From: Variovorax saccharolyticus
GTDB taxonomy: Bacteria > Pseudomonadota > Gammaproteobacteria > Burkholderiales > Burkholderiaceae_C
Assembly (NCBI RefSeq): GCF_030316765.1
Contig: NZ_JASZYT010000005.1
Coordinates: 1 to 64,000 of the forward strand
Direction: 5' to 3'
DNA length: 64,000 nucleotides
In this document: positions 1 through 12,515 of the stretch, piece by piece
Layout of the letters: every line of letters begins with the position of its first letter
How positions within the stretch are numbered: position 1 is the first letter of the stretch
Position numbers and translations under genes: made by a program
The notes under the pieces: generated by a model
What the model was told of the DNA's origin: nothing
Database searches by the model: none
What the model saw: the letters and a program-made list of their open reading frames with translations, nothing else

Positions 1-155
1 TGGTCCTGGCCGCGGAACTTGTAGTTGGTCGTGATCGCGACGTTGCCCGTGAGATTCGGCGCCGCTGCGGGTTCGGCTGCGGCTTGCGCGCTGGCGATCA
101 GCGGCAGGGCGATCAGGGATGCGGCGAGCAGGGTTCTTTCAGTTGCGTGTTTCAT
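1..155 (-). CDS. TorF-like outer-membrane protein, N-terminal part only
   Basis: The gene is read on the minus strand from ATG at 155 and runs off the left edge of the window, so only 51 codons are visible. The product opens with a Sec signal peptide (MKHATERTLLAASLIALPLI, then ASAQA as a cleavage region). The mature start has the pattern LTGNVAITTNYKFRGQD. That LTGNV...YxFRG opening is characteristic of the TorF/Gcw_chp family of putative porins. It is divergent from the kdp operon and shares a 199-bp intergenic region with it. The assignment rests on a short N-terminus, so the family call is likely but not secure. Confidence 0.6.
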   Translation of the reverse strand, partial: MKHATERTLLAASLIALPLIASAQAAAEPAAAPNLTGNVAITTNYKFRGQD

Positions 156-354
156 GTTCGATGAGCGAGAGAGGAGAGCGCAGCGTACGGTCGCGCTCGT
201 AAAAGCCTCGTAAAAAATCGGGCCTCGCGCATAAAGATTCATTCGACCATCTGCCTCGTTTACGCTTTTTTTACAGAGCGCGGCGATCTCTGTTCACCCT
301 TTTTATGCACCCCTGGCGAGACTCGTTTCATCGTCTTGTCTCCAGGAGTGAAGA
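156..354. promoter_or_regulatory. Divergent porin/kdp control region with 11-bp-spaced repeats
   Basis: This AT-richer spacer separates the minus-strand porin from the plus-strand kdp operon. It holds two copies of CTCGTAAAA at 196-204 and 207-215, exactly 11 bp apart. It also holds TTTACG at 259-264 and TTTACA at 270-275, again 11 bp apart and in the opposite orientation (TTTTACG is the complement of CGTAAAA). Tandem half-sites one helical turn apart are typical of OmpR/PhoB-family response regulators, the family of KdpE. That these are KdpE sites is inference. I could not assign a convincing -35/-10 pair. Confidence 0.4.
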
Positions 355-459
355 ATGGATTTCGTGTGGATTGCCGCCATCGCGGTGATGTGGGCCGTGA
401 CGGCCGGAATGGTGCTTGGGCTCGCGCAGCTCGATGCGCCCAGGGGAGAGCGTTCGTGA
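355..459 (+). CDS. 34-aa single-pass membrane peptide leading the kdp operon
   Basis: The reading frame begins at ATG 355, a few bases after a CAGGAG ribosome site, and ends at TGA 457-459. The peptide has one hydrophobic stretch (VWIAAIAVMWAVTAGMVLGL) and a short charged tail ending RGERS. Its stop overlaps the GTG start of kdpF (GTGA), so the two are probably translationally coupled. A standard annotation would likely miss it because of its length. I do not recognise a named family. Position and topology suggest a small accessory of the KdpFABC complex, by analogy with KdpF itself. That role is inferred. Confidence 0.6.
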   Translation: MDFVWIAAIAVMWAVTAGMVLGLAQLDAPRGERS

Positions 460-554
460 TCGGCCTCGAAGTTCTCTATGGCTTCGGCGGCCTGCTCGCC
501 GTGCTGCTGTTCGCCTACCTTGTGTTCGCGCTGATCTGCGCCGAGGAGTTCTGA
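456..554 (+). CDS. kdpF: KdpF, small stabilising subunit of the K+-transporting ATPase
   Basis: This 32-aa peptide starts with GTG at 456, overlapping the preceding stop, and ends two bases before kdpA. It is one transmembrane helix ([15 protein letters not shown]) followed by the short tail CAEEF. KdpF peptides of about 29 aa typically end in a LxYALxxxExF-like pattern, which this matches well. In characterised systems KdpF sits at the KdpA/KdpB interface and stabilises the inner-membrane complex. A GAGGAG ribosome site for kdpA lies inside its 3' end (543-548). Confidence 0.85.
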   Translation: MIGLEVLYGFGGLLAVLLFAYLVFALICAEEF

Positions 555-555
555 C

Positions 556-2358
556 ATGAACGCCTCCGCCTGGGGCCTGCTGGCCCTCTTTCTCGCCGCG
601 CTGGGCCTGCTGGCCTGGCCGCTCGGCCGTTTCGTCGCCGCCCTGTGCGAGGGCCGCCTGCCGCGCTGGATGCAGCGTGTGGAGACACCGGTCTTCCGCC
701 TCGCGGGCGCCGCCGCCGACGGTTCCATGCATTGGAAGACCTACGCTCTCGCGTTGCTCGCATTCAATGCGATCGGCGCGCTGGCCGTCTATGGCTTGCA
801 GAGACTGCAAGCCGTGCTGCCGCTCAATCCGGCGGGCATGGCGGCCGTGTCGCCGGACTCGGCCTTCAACACCGCCGTGAGCTTCGTCTCCAACACCAAC
901 TGGCAGGGCTATGCCGGCGAGTCGACCATGGGCTACCTGACACAGATGCTCGCCCTCACGGTGCAGAACTTCGTGTCGGGCGCGACCGGCATCGCGGTCG
1001 CGTTCGCGCTGGCCCGGGGCTTTGCCTCGCGCAGCACCGACGGCAAGGGCTGGGTCGGCAACTTCTGGGTCGATGTCACGCGGATCACCGTGTGGCTGTT
1101 GCTGCCGATCTCCTTCGTGCTCGCGCTCTTCTTCGCCGGCCAGGGCGTGATCCAGAACTTCGACGCCTACCGGACCGTGACGACGGTGGAAGCCACGGCC
1201 TACCAGACGCCGAAGCTCGACGGCAGCGGCCAGCCTGTCAAGGATGCCGCGGGCCAGCCGGTGCTCGAAGACGCGAAGGCCACGACGCAGACGCTTGCGA
1301 TGGGCCCGGTCGCTTCGCAGGAGGCGATCAAGATGCTCGGCACCAACGGTGGCGGCTTCTTCAACGCCAACTCGGCCCACCCGTTCGAGAACCCGACCGC
1401 GCTGACCAACCTGGTGCAGATGCTGGCGATCTTCCTGATCCCGGCGGCCTTGTGCTTCGCCTTCGGCCGCGTGGTCGGCGACCTGCGCCAGGGCTGGGCG
1501 GTGCTGGCGGCGATGACGGTGCTGTTCGTTGCCGCTGTCGTTCTGGTGATCCCCGCCGAGCAGGCCGGCAATCCCCTGATCGGTGCGCTGGGGGTCGACC
1601 AGGCATCGAGCGCACTGCAGGCCGGCGGCAACATGGAAGGCAAGGAGACCCGCTTCGGCATCGCGGCCTCGGCCTTGTTCGCCGCCGTCACCACGGCGGC
1701 CTCCTGCGGCGCGGTGAACGCCATGCACGATGCCTTCACGCCGCTCGGCGGCATGGTGCCGATGGTGCTGATGCAGCTCGGCGAGGTGGTCTTCGGCGGC
1801 GTCGGCACCGGGCTCTACAGCATGCTGGTGTTCGCGATCCTCGCGGTCTTCATCGCCGGCCTGATGATCGGCCGCACGCCCGAGTACCTCGGCAAGAAGA
1901 TCGAGGTGCACGAGATGAAGCTGACTTCGATCGCGATCCTGGTGACGCCGATCCTGGTGCTGGCCGGCACCGCGGTGGCGGTGATCGCCGACGCCGGCAA
2001 GGCCGGCATCGCGAACCCCGGAGCCCATGGCTTCTCGGAGATCCTGTATGCGCTGACCTCGGCCGGCAACAACAACGGCAGCGCCTTCGCCGGGCTGTCG
2101 GCCAACACGCCCTTCTACAACGCGCTGCTGGCGGTGGCGATGTGGTTCGGCCGCTTCGGCGTGATCGTGCCGGTGCTGGCGATCGCCGGTGCCCTGGCGG
2201 CGAAGAAGCGGCTCCCGGTGACCGCCGGCACCATGCCCACGCACGGACCGCTGTTCGTGACCTTGCTGATCGGCACCGTGTTGCTGGTGGGCCTCTTGAA
2301 CTATGTGCCGGCACTGGCCCTGGGCCCGGTCGTCGAGCACCTGATCCTCTGGAAGTAG
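556..2358 (+). CDS. kdpA: KdpA, K+-selective channel-like subunit of KdpFABC
   Basis: This 600-aa polytopic inner-membrane protein binds and translocates K+ in the high-affinity KdpFABC pump. The four selectivity-filter repeats are readable in order: [35 protein letters not shown] and [11 protein letters not shown]. Length fits the family (about 560-600 aa). The start ATG at 556 has GAGGAG seven bases upstream. It is the third gene of the operon and is followed after 10 bp by kdpB. Confidence 0.97.
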   Translation: MNASAWGLLALFLAALGLLAWPLGRFVAALCEGRLPRWMQRVETPVFRLAGAAADGSMHWKTYALALLAFNAIGALAVYGLQRLQAVLPLNPAGMAAVSPDSAFNTAVSFVSNTNWQGYAGESTMGYLTQMLALTVQNFVSGATGIAVAFALARGFASRSTDGKGWVGNFWVDVTRITVWLLLPISFVLALFFAGQGVIQNFDAYRTVTTVEATAYQTPKLDGSGQPVKDAAGQPVLEDAKATTQTLAMGPVASQEAIKMLGTNGGGFFNANSAHPFENPTALTNLVQMLAIFLIPAALCFAFGRVVGDLRQGWAVLAAMTVLFVAAVVLVIPAEQAGNPLIGALGVDQASSALQAGGNMEGKETRFGIAASALFAAVTTAASCGAVNAMHDAFTPLGGMVPMVLMQLGEVVFGGVGTGLYSMLVFAILAVFIAGLMIGRTPEYLGKKIEVHEMKLTSIAILVTPILVLAGTAVAVIADAGKAGIANPGAHGFSEILYALTSAGNNNGSAFAGLSANTPFYNALLAVAMWFGRFGVIVPVLAIAGALAAKKRLPVTAGTMPTHGPLFVTLLIGTVLLVGLLNYVPALALGPVVEHLILWK

Positions 2359-2368
2359 GGCCTCGGCC

Positions 2369-4465
2369 ATGAAGAAGACATCCATTTCGCAATCCATGTT
2401 CGACCCAAAGCTCGTCAAGCCCGCGCTCCGGGGCGCCTTCGCGAAGCTGAGCCCGCGGGTGCAATGGCGCAACCCGGTGATGTTCATCGTCTACGTCGGC
2501 AGCATCCTGACGACGCTGCTGTGGCTGCACGCGCTGGGCTTCGAAGGCGATGGCGGCATGCCGCCGGCCTTCGTGCTCGCGGTGTCGGTCTGGCTCTGGT
2601 TCACGGTGCTGTTCGCCAACTTCGCCGAGGCGCTGGCCGAGGGCCGCAGCAAGGCCCAGGCGGCCGCGCTGCGCGGCCTTCGCAAGGACACCTGGGCCAA
2701 GAAGCTGAACGAGCCTTTCCATGGCGCGGGCTTCCTGCCCGAGCAGGCACCCAACCTGCGCCGCGGCGACGTGGTGCTGGTCGAGACCGGCGACGTGATC
2801 CCGCTCGACGGCGAGGTGATCGAGGGCGTGGCCTCGGTCGACGAGAGCGCGATCACCGGCGAATCGGCACCTGTGGTGCGCGAGTCGGGCGGCGACTTCT
2901 CGGCCGTCACCGGCGGCACGCGGGTGCTGTCCGACTGGCTGGTGGTGCGCATCTCGGTGAACCCGGGCGAGTCCTTCCTCGATCGCATGATCGGCATGGT
3001 GGAAGCGGCCAAGCGCCAGAAAACGCCCAACGAGATCGCCCTCACGATCCTGCTGGTGGCGCTGACGCTGGTGTTCCTGGTGGTCACCGCGACGCTGCTG
3101 CCCTTCTCGCAGTTCAGCGTCTCGGCGGCGGGCGCCGGCACCGTGGTTTCGCTGACGGCGCTGGTGGCGCTGCTCGTGTGCCTGATCCCGACCACCATCG
3201 GCGGCCTGCTGTCGGCGGTGGGCGTGGCCGGCATGAGCCGCATGATGCAGGCCAACGTGATCGCCACTTCGGGCCGCGCGGTCGAGGCGGCGGGCGACGT
3301 CGACGTGCTGTTGCTCGACAAGACCGGCACCATCACGCACGGCAACCGCCAGGCCAGCGCCTTCCTCACGGCGCCCGGCGTCTCGCAGGCCAGGCTGGCG
3401 CATGCCGCGGTGCTCGCCTCGCTGGCCGACGAGACGCCGGAAGGCCGCAGCATCGTCGAGCTGGCCCGTCGTGGCGGCGTCGAAGACAAGGGTGTGGAGG
3501 GCGCTGTTTTCGTTCCCTTCACGGCTCAGACCCGCATGAGCGGGGCCAACCTGCCGCCGGCGCCGAACAGCCTGGACGCCGAGGCGATCGTTCTGCGCAA
3601 GGGAGCGGTCGATGCGGTGCGCCGGCATGTCGAAGCGCTCGGCGGCACGGTGCCCGGTGCGCTGTTGCAGGCCGCCGACCAGGTGTCGCGTCGTGGCAGC
3701 ACGCCGCTGGCAGTGGCCGAGGGCGCGCGGGTGCTGGGCATCGTGGAGCTCAAGGACATCGTCAAGACCGGCATCAAGGAACGCTTCACCGAGCTGCGCC
3801 GCATGGGCATCAAGACCGTGATGATCACCGGCGACAACAAGCTCACGGCGGCGGCGATCGCGGCCGAGGCCGGGGTCGACGATTTCCTGGCTGAGGCCAC
3901 GCCCGAGGACAAGCTGGCGCTGATCCGCCGCTACCAGGCCGAGGGCCGGCTGGTCGCGATGACCGGCGACGGCACCAACGATGCGCCGGCGCTGGCGCAG
4001 GCCGATGTCGCGGTGGCGATGGGCAGCGGCACGCAGGCCGCCAAGGAGGCGGCCAACATGGTCGACCTCGACTCCAACCCGACCAAGCTGCTGGAGGTGG
4101 TGGAGACCGGCAAGGCGCTGCTGATGACGCGCGGCTCGCTGACCACCTTCTCGATCGCCAATGACGTCGCGAAGTACTTCGCGATCATCCCGGCGATCTT
4201 CGTCTCGACCTATCCGCAACTGGGCGCGCTGAACCTGATGCGGCTGGCGAGCCCGTCGTCGGCGATCCTGTCGGCCGTGATCTTCAATGCGCTGGTGATC
4301 GTGTTCCTGATCCCGCTGGCGCTCAAGGGCGTGCGCTACCGCCCGGTCGGCGCCGCCGCGCTGCTGCGCCGCAACCTCGCGATCTACGGGCTCGGCGGGC
4401 TCATCGTTCCCTTCATCGGCATCAAGTTCATCGACTGGCTGCTGGTTGCGGCCGGCCTGGTCTGA
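2369..4465 (+). CDS. kdpB: KdpB, P-type ATPase subunit of the K+ pump
   Basis: This 698-aa P-type ATPase couples ATP hydrolysis to K+ uptake by KdpFABC. The phosphorylation motif DKTGT has its aspartate at residue 317. The actuator motif TGES and the hinge motif [12 protein letters not shown] are both intact. Hydrophobic segments flank the catalytic domains, and the length is usual for KdpB. It lies between kdpA and kdpC with spacers of about 10 bp. Confidence 0.97.
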   Translation: MKKTSISQSMFDPKLVKPALRGAFAKLSPRVQWRNPVMFIVYVGSILTTLLWLHALGFEGDGGMPPAFVLAVSVWLWFTVLFANFAEALAEGRSKAQAAALRGLRKDTWAKKLNEPFHGAGFLPEQAPNLRRGDVVLVETGDVIPLDGEVIEGVASVDESAITGESAPVVRESGGDFSAVTGGTRVLSDWLVVRISVNPGESFLDRMIGMVEAAKRQKTPNEIALTILLVALTLVFLVVTATLLPFSQFSVSAAGAGTVVSLTALVALLVCLIPTTIGGLLSAVGVAGMSRMMQANVIATSGRAVEAAGDVDVLLLDKTGTITHGNRQASAFLTAPGVSQARLAHAAVLASLADETPEGRSIVELARRGGVEDKGVEGAVFVPFTAQTRMSGANLPPAPNSLDAEAIVLRKGAVDAVRRHVEALGGTVPGALLQAADQVSRRGSTPLAVAEGARVLGIVELKDIVKTGIKERFTELRRMGIKTVMITGDNKLTAAAIAAEAGVDDFLAEATPEDKLALIRRYQAEGRLVAMTGDGTNDAPALAQADVAVAMGSGTQAAKEAANMVDLDSNPTKLLEVVETGKALLMTRGSLTTFSIANDVAKYFAIIPAIFVSTYPQLGALNLMRLASPSSAILSAVIFNALVIVFLIPLALKGVRYRPVGAAALLRRNLAIYGLGGLIVPFIGIKFIDWLLVAAGLV

Positions 4466-4476
4466 GGATTCACACC

Positions 4477-5055
4477 ATGACAAGCATTCTTCGTCCGTCT
4501 CTCGTTCTGTTCGCACTGCTCAGCGCGCTGACAGGCATCGTCTATCCGCTCGCCGTGACCGGCGTCGCGCAGGCCGCGTTTCCCCAGCAGGCGGCGGGCA
4601 GCCTGATCGTGCGCGACGGCGTGACGGTGGGTTCGGCCCTGATCGGCCAGAACTTCAGCGATCCGGCCCATTTCTGGGGCCGGCCATCGGCCACGGCGCC
4701 GATGCCCAACAACGCGGCCGCTTCGGGCGGCGCCAACCAGGGGCCGCTGAATCCGGCACTGGTCGAAGCGGTCAAGGCTCGCATCGAGGCGCTGCGCGCG
4801 GCCGATCCCGGCAACACGGTGCCGGTGCCGGTCGACCTGGTGACGACCTCGGCCAGCGGGCTCGATCCGGACATCAGCCCCGCCGCTGCGCACTACCAGG
4901 CGCCACGCGTGGCGCGCCTGCGCAAGCTGCCGCTGGAAACGGTCGAGCGGCTGATCGTGGCGCACACCGAGGGGCCGCTGTGGGGCTTGCTCGGCGAGCA
5001 GCGCGTCAACGTGCTGGCGCTCAACCTGGCGCTCGACGCCCAGCCTTCCCCTTGA
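4477..5055 (+). CDS. kdpC: KdpC, periplasmic-side accessory subunit of the K+ pump
   Basis: This 192-aa protein has one N-terminal membrane helix (about residues 7-28) and a hydrophilic body. The GxxNQGPLNP and [19 protein letters not shown] motifs are diagnostic of KdpC. The C-terminal [12 protein letters not shown] pattern is also typical. KdpC increases the K+ affinity of the complex and is thought to act near the ATP site or as a periplasmic filter. It starts 11 bp after kdpB. A 45-bp spacer then leads to a small membrane gene rather than directly to kdpD. Confidence 0.96.
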   Translation: MTSILRPSLVLFALLSALTGIVYPLAVTGVAQAAFPQQAAGSLIVRDGVTVGSALIGQNFSDPAHFWGRPSATAPMPNNAAASGGANQGPLNPALVEAVKARIEALRAADPGNTVPVPVDLVTTSASGLDPDISPAAAHYQAPRVARLRKLPLETVERLIVAHTEGPLWGLLGEQRVNVLALNLALDAQPSP

Positions 5056-5100
5056 GGATCAGGGCAGGGCAAGAGACCGCAGCGCCGAGCAGGGGAATCG

Positions 5101-5339
5101 ATGACTTCTGATGTCTTGAATGCACTGGGTGCGTTGATCGCCGTCTTTCTCCCGATGGGCTTCGCATGGGCCATCGTTCACTGGGTGAGCGTGCGCCATC
5201 GCCGTGGCAAGGCGGCCGGGCGCGACACCCCACGAGAGCGGCAGCCGCCGGATCCCGCGAAGCGGCGTCACGCACTGCGCCAGGCGCATGGCGATCCGGA
5301 CGAGCGCCGCCATCGCTCTGCCGATCGGGAAAGCCACTG

Positions 5340-5340
<1 letters not shown>
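5101..5340 (+). CDS. 79-aa one-helix membrane protein between kdpC and kdpD
   Basis: The frame opens with ATG 5101 and closes with TGA 5338-5340, which overlaps the kdpD start (ATGA). The first 30 residues form one membrane helix (ALIAVFLPMGFAWAIVHWV). The remaining 50 residues are very basic and rich in R, H, D and P, so they are probably cytosolic by the positive-inside rule. I do not recognise a family. The stop/start coupling to the KdpD sensor suggests it is really translated and may assist the sensor or the pump. That is inference only. Confidence 0.6.
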
Positions 5341-8090
<2,750 letters not shown>

Positions 8091-8095
8091 TCCGC

Positions 8096-8338
8096 CTCGG
8101 TTCGAAGGTGCCCCCCAAGCCGGAAACGGTCTGGGAGGTTAAACGGGAAGCAGGTGCGCGCGTCGCTGACGCGCAATGCCTGCGCTGCCCCCGCAACGGT
8201 CAGCGGATAGAGAAGTTTCGAGTGAGCACCTGTGGGTGTTCGCAGCCACTGCGCTCGAGTCGAGCGTGGGAAGGCGAAGCTTCTGTTGTCGTGCGCAAGC
8301 GCATGACAGCAACCCGCGAGCCCGGATACCGGCCTTCG
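8096..8338 (+). ncRNA. Cobalamin riboswitch upstream of the TonB receptor
   Basis: The leader has the conserved cobalamin-aptamer parts in order: an AAGGTGCC opening, GGTTAAACGGGAA near 8138-8150, the core GCTGCCCCCGCAACGGTCA at 8184-8202, and the B12 box AGCCCGGATACCGGCC at 8319-8334. Between core and B12 box lies a long, partly paired peripheral region. Downstream there are two hairpins: CGGCAC/GTGCCG at 8383-8398, and CAGCCC/GGGCTG at 8442-8464, which ends at the GAAGGA ribosome site of the receptor gene. The second fits control of translation initiation. Adenosylcobalamin would be expected to shut off the receptor. Confidence 0.93.
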
Positions 8339-8476
8339 CAATCGCCTTCGGACGCTGCGGGAGTGCGTTTGTCCGGGCTGCTCGGCACTTGCGTGCCGGG
8401 TTGGCATCGGCTCGTGCAATCGCAGCGTGTATCTCTTTGAACAGCCCAGCGGGAATGCGGGCTGAAGGAACACCCT

Positions 8477-10720
8477 ATGCGCAAGCCTGCCGAGCTTGGG
8501 ACCCGGACCCGGGTCTCAGGTCCTTTCACGTCTCTGAACATCACGATACCGGGCCTTGTCGCCCTCATCGCCAGCAGCTCGGCGCTGGCGCAGGAGAGCC
8601 TGCGCGCCGTCGAGGTGACGGCCACCCTGCAGGACCAGGCGCCGGCGCTCCAGGCCACCACCGAGGTGGCCGGCAGGCTGGGCCTGAGCGGGATGGAAAC
8701 GCCGGCTTCGGTCGAGGTGATCAGCCAGGAGACCATGGAGCGGCGTGGCGCACGGACCTTCGAGGAGGCCCTGCGCGGCGGCGTGGGCATCACTGCCGGC
8801 GGAGCGCCGGGATCGCCATCGGTGATCTCGACGCGCGGCTTCACCGGCGGCTTCATCACCTATCTGTTCGACGGCGATCGCATCGCGGTGCCGACGATGG
8901 TGAGCCGGCCCCAGGACACCTGGAACTACGAGCGCATCGAAGTCCTGAAGGGCCCCTCGTCGGTTCTCTACGGTGAAGGCGCCATCGGCGCGGCCGTGAA
9001 CTTCGTAACCAAGCGACCCGACCGCAACAACCCCGGGGCCGAGGCCATGCTCTCGTACGGAAGCTTCGGCACGGCGCGGGCCGGCGTCGGCCTGGGCGTC
9101 AACGTCGGGGAGGGCAGCGCCTTCCGGCTGGACTACAGCCATCAGGAGACCGACGGCTATGTCGACCGCAACAAGCAGCGCTACGACAACCTCACCATGG
9201 GCTACACCACGGCATTGACGCGCGACCTCAGGCTGGATCTGTCGATGGACTACGCCAGGGACAGCGCGCTGTCCTACCAGGGCACGCCGCTGGTGCCGCG
9301 TGCCTACGCGCTCCAGCCCACGGACATCGTCAGCGATGCCAACGGGCGGGTGGTCGACCGCAGCATCGCGTTTCGCAACTACAACTTCGACGATGCCGAG
9401 ATGAGTGCGAACAGCCTCTGGACGCGCGCCAAGCTCAGCTGGCAGATCGCGCCGGAATGGAAGCTGCGCAACCAGCTGTCCTACTACACGGCCGACAGGA
9501 CCTGGCGCAACTCGGAGTCCTATGCCTTCGTCGCCCCGGGCCGCATCGTGCGCGACCTGGTCGGCATCACCCACGACCACCAGATCCTGACGGACCGGCT
9601 CGACCTTGCGAACACGTCGCCGATCGGGGGAATGAAGAACCGGTTCGTGGCGGGGCTCGAATACACGAAGACTGATTTTTCGTCCAACCGCGACTTCTCC
9701 AACGGGTCGACCGCGGCCAACAACGCGCTCTCGGTGAGCGAGTTCGCCACCTTCCCGGGAAGCTACGGGGTCTTTGCCGCGAAGCCGGCGCTGTTCGCGG
9801 GTGCCGGCAATCGCACGGTCTTCGACGCCCGGATACCCACGGGGTCGGTCTTCATGGAAGACGCGCTGTCCGTCAGCGACCGCTGGACTCTCGTGGGCGG
9901 ATTGCGGCAGGACTACGTGAAGCTGGAGCGCCAGAACCTGGACCTCAACACCGGGGCCCGGGCATCGTTCACGCAGAGGTACAAGCCCACATCCGCGCGC
10001 CTGGGCGTGGTGTTCGCGATCGACCCCGACACCTCCGTCTACGCCCAGTACTCGAACGCGAGTGCGCCGGTCGGCACGGGCAATCTTCTGCTGCTCTCGG
10101 CGGCCAACGCCGCCTTCAATCTCTCGACCGGCAAGCAGCTGGAGCTCGGCCTCAAGCAGTCGGCGCTGGCGGGCCGTCTCGACTACACGCTGGCGGCCTA
10201 CAGGATCGAGCTCGACAACGTGCTGTCGCGCGATTTCAGCAACCCGACGCTCACGGTCAACAGCGGCAGGCAGTCCGCACAGGGCCTGGAGCTCGCCGCC
10301 GCCTGGAAGGCGACACGCGAGCTCACGCTGAGCGGGAATCTGGCATGGGTCGATGCGCAGTTCGACAGGCTCATCGAGGCCGGCAACGTCTCGCGCGCGG
10401 GCAACACGCCGCCGAACGTGCCGGGCACGGTGGCCAACCTCTGGGCCGACTACCGGGTGCCGGGATGGCCGCTGCGCATCGGTGGCGGCATCAACCGGAC
10501 CGGCCACGCCTACGCCAACAACGCCAACACGGTCCGCATGAACGGGTTCACGACGGCGACCGCCTATGCGACCTGGAGCCTGCAGAAGGGCGAGATCACT
10601 TTTCGCGTTCGCAACCTGACTGACGAGCTCTACGCCTACTGGAGCGGCGCCAATTCGAACAACCAGGTCTTGATCGGCGCGCCGCGCAGCTTCGAGGTCA
10701 GCTACCGGGCGGCCTTCTGA
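8477..10720 (+). CDS. TonB-dependent outer-membrane receptor, riboswitch-controlled (corrinoid or metal-chelate uptake)
   Basis: This 747-aa receptor has an N-terminal signal region ending near SSALAQE. A plug domain (about residues 60-190) contains the siderophore-receptor-type pattern TPASVEVISQETMERRGA and the motif YERIEVLKGPSSVLYGEGAI. A long beta-barrel follows, ending in the aromatic Phe expected of outer-membrane proteins (VSYRAAF). By sequence style it belongs with FhuA/FpvA-like receptors rather than classical BtuB. The cobalamin riboswitch points to a corrinoid, or a cobalt complex, as ligand. It is followed after 23 bp by the PepSY gene, probably in the same transcript. Confidence 0.88.
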   Translation: MRKPAELGTRTRVSGPFTSLNITIPGLVALIASSSALAQESLRAVEVTATLQDQAPALQATTEVAGRLGLSGMETPASVEVISQETMERRGARTFEEALRGGVGITAGGAPGSPSVISTRGFTGGFITYLFDGDRIAVPTMVSRPQDTWNYERIEVLKGPSSVLYGEGAIGAAVNFVTKRPDRNNPGAEAMLSYGSFGTARAGVGLGVNVGEGSAFRLDYSHQETDGYVDRNKQRYDNLTMGYTTALTRDLRLDLSMDYARDSALSYQGTPLVPRAYALQPTDIVSDANGRVVDRSIAFRNYNFDDAEMSANSLWTRAKLSWQIAPEWKLRNQLSYYTADRTWRNSESYAFVAPGRIVRDLVGITHDHQILTDRLDLANTSPIGGMKNRFVAGLEYTKTDFSSNRDFSNGSTAANNALSVSEFATFPGSYGVFAAKPALFAGAGNRTVFDARIPTGSVFMEDALSVSDRWTLVGGLRQDYVKLERQNLDLNTGARASFTQRYKPTSARLGVVFAIDPDTSVYAQYSNASAPVGTGNLLLLSAANAAFNLSTGKQLELGLKQSALAGRLDYTLAAYRIELDNVLSRDFSNPTLTVNSGRQSAQGLELAAAWKATRELTLSGNLAWVDAQFDRLIEAGNVSRAGNTPPNVPGTVANLWADYRVPGWPLRIGGGINRTGHAYANNANTVRMNGFTTATAYATWSLQKGEITFRVRNLTDELYAYWSGANSNNQVLIGAPRSFEVSYRAAF

Positions 10721-10743
10721 CCGGCAACGGCGGTGGTACGGGC

Positions 10744-12276
10744 ATGAAGCGCGCATTGATCTTCGTCCACAAGTGGCTCGGCATCTCGTTGGCGCTGCTG
10801 TTCCTGATGTGGTTCATCACCGGGATCGTGCTGTATTACGTGCCGTTCCCGAACCTCTCGCAGGCTGAGCGGCGCGCCGGGCTGCAGCCTCTGGCGCTGG
10901 ACGCCGGCTGCTGCCTGAGCGCCGAAGCGGCCGCCGGGCGGGCCGGCCTGAGCTTCACCGAGGCCCGCCTGGGCATGGCCGATTCCGGGGAGCCGGTGTG
11001 GCGGCTGCTGGTCGATGGCGGTTCGGCGAAGGCCGCGCGGTGGCAAGTCCTCGATGCGCGCTCCGGCGCCGCGAAGGCGCCGCTCGGCGCCGGGCAGGCC
11101 ATGAAGGTGGCCGAGAGCTTCAGTGGCCGGCGCGCGCTGGAGGCCGAAGCGCTGGCGCGTGACCAATGGACGGTTCCGCAAGCCTTAGACCCCTACCGCC
11201 CGCTGTTCAAGGTCAGCCTCGAAGGAGACGATGGCCTGGAACTGTACGTGTCGAGTGCTGCCGCCGAGGTGGTGCGCGACACCCGCCGCAGCGAGCGCTT
11301 CTGGAACTGGATCGGCGCGGTCCCGCACTGGATCTATCCGACCGTGCTGCGGCAGTTTCCGCAAGCCTGGAACCAGGTGGTCGTCTGGCTGTCGATCCCT
11401 GGCGTGGTGCTGGCGGCGACCGGACTGGCGCTGGGCATCTGGCAGCTGTTCCTGAACCGGACGCGCTGGATTCCCTATCGCAAGTTCTGGATGCGCTGGC
11501 ATCACATCGCGGGCCTGGTCGCCGCGGTGTTCACGCTGACCTGGATCTTCTCGGGCCTGATGTCGATGAACCCCTATGGCGTGTTCTCGCCGCGCGGGCT
11601 GTCGGCTGCCGAGCGCGAGCGCTGGCTCGGCCCGGTCCGGGACGCGGTGCTGGCGCCGCCGCTGGCCCTGGCCGCGGTGCGGGCCGGCGAGGCCGATGCG
11701 CAGCCATTGGAACTCGAGCGGATTCGCGTCGACGGCCAGGTCTGGTATCGAATCCAGGGCGCGGAGCGGCGGTGGTGGGTGCGCGCCGATGATGCACGCG
11801 CTGCGTCGACAGTGCATGCGGCGCTGCCGGACCCCTTGGTCTCGGACCTGCTGCGGCAACTGCGCGGTGCCGACAGACCGCCTTCGCGCGTGGAGCGGAT
11901 CGACCGCTACGACGATGTCTACTACGCGAAGAACCCGGGCTCGGCCGAAGCCTCGGAGGCCCGGCCCCTGCCGGTCTGGCGCGCGCATTGGTCCGACGGC
12001 ACCGACCTCTATGCCGATCCCGCCTCGGGCAAGGTGCTGTTGCGGGTCGATCCCTCGGGACGATGGCAGCGCTTCATGTACCAGGGACTGCACAGCCTCG
12101 ACTTCGAGCCGCTGCGCGAACGCCCCCGGTTGCGCGAGGCGTTGGTGCTGAGCCTGTCCGCCCTGGGCATCGCCTTGTGCATCACCTCGTGCGTCATCGG
12201 CTGGCGCGCGCTGCTGCCCAGGGCTGCGGCGCGCAGGAAGGCCGCGCACCGTCGGAGCGAAGGTGTTCCGCTATGA
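10744..12276 (+). CDS. PepSY-domain membrane protein, partner of the riboswitch-controlled receptor
   Basis: This 510-aa inner-membrane protein has four main membrane segments: an N-terminal HKWLGISLALLFLMWFITGI, two central ones around VVVWLSIPGVVLAATGLAL and WHHIAGLVAAVFTLTWIFSG, and a C-terminal ALVLSLSALGIALCITSCVI. PepSY-like periplasmic loops lie between them. The HKW opening and the W-H-H motif are typical of PepSY-TM proteins related to PiuB and FpvG, several of which take part in reductive metal release from siderophores. Placement behind the receptor suggests a role in processing an imported corrinoid or cobalt complex. That role is inferred. Confidence 0.8.
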   Translation: MKRALIFVHKWLGISLALLFLMWFITGIVLYYVPFPNLSQAERRAGLQPLALDAGCCLSAEAAAGRAGLSFTEARLGMADSGEPVWRLLVDGGSAKAARWQVLDARSGAAKAPLGAGQAMKVAESFSGRRALEAEALARDQWTVPQALDPYRPLFKVSLEGDDGLELYVSSAAAEVVRDTRRSERFWNWIGAVPHWIYPTVLRQFPQAWNQVVVWLSIPGVVLAATGLALGIWQLFLNRTRWIPYRKFWMRWHHIAGLVAAVFTLTWIFSGLMSMNPYGVFSPRGLSAAERERWLGPVRDAVLAPPLALAAVRAGEADAQPLELERIRVDGQVWYRIQGAERRWWVRADDARAASTVHAALPDPLVSDLLRQLRGADRPPSRVERIDRYDDVYYAKNPGSAEASEARPLPVWRAHWSDGTDLYADPASGKVLLRVDPSGRWQRFMYQGLHSLDFEPLRERPRLREALVLSLSALGIALCITSCVIGWRALLPRAAARRKAAHRRSEGVPL

Positions 12277-12285
12277 TCGGCGCCG

Positions 12286-12510
12286 TTGGTGCTCGCTTCG
12301 TCCGTCCGGTCGAAGCAGTTCAACGGGAATCAGGAGGGGTGGCGCGGCAAGTCACAGCGCGCCCCAACCTGAGCTGCCCCCGCAACGGTAAGCGAACGTG
12401 AGCCCTCGTGCTCGCCGCTCGTGTCTGCAATCCACTGGGTCAATCCGCGCAATCGGTGCTGCCTGGGAAGGGAACACGGGTCGTTTTCGCCAGCCCGGAT
12501 ACCGGCCAAC
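12286..12510 (+). ncRNA. Cobalamin riboswitch upstream of the cob operon
   Basis: The aptamer opens with GGTGCTCGCTTCG after 12286. It carries CAACGGGAATCAGG, the core GCTGCCCCCGCAACGGTAA at 12373-12391, and the B12 box AGCCCGGATACCGGCC at 12492-12507. A very stable hairpin follows at once: GGCGCGCCG (12516-12524), loop TTCGAT, CGGCGCGCC (12531-12539). A T6 tract at 12588-12593 comes after a shorter GAGC/GCTC hairpin (12569-12583), just ahead of cobB. Either could serve as the expression platform. The switch should repress the biosynthetic operon when cobalamin is plentiful. Confidence 0.93.
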
Positions 12511-12515
12511 GAGGC

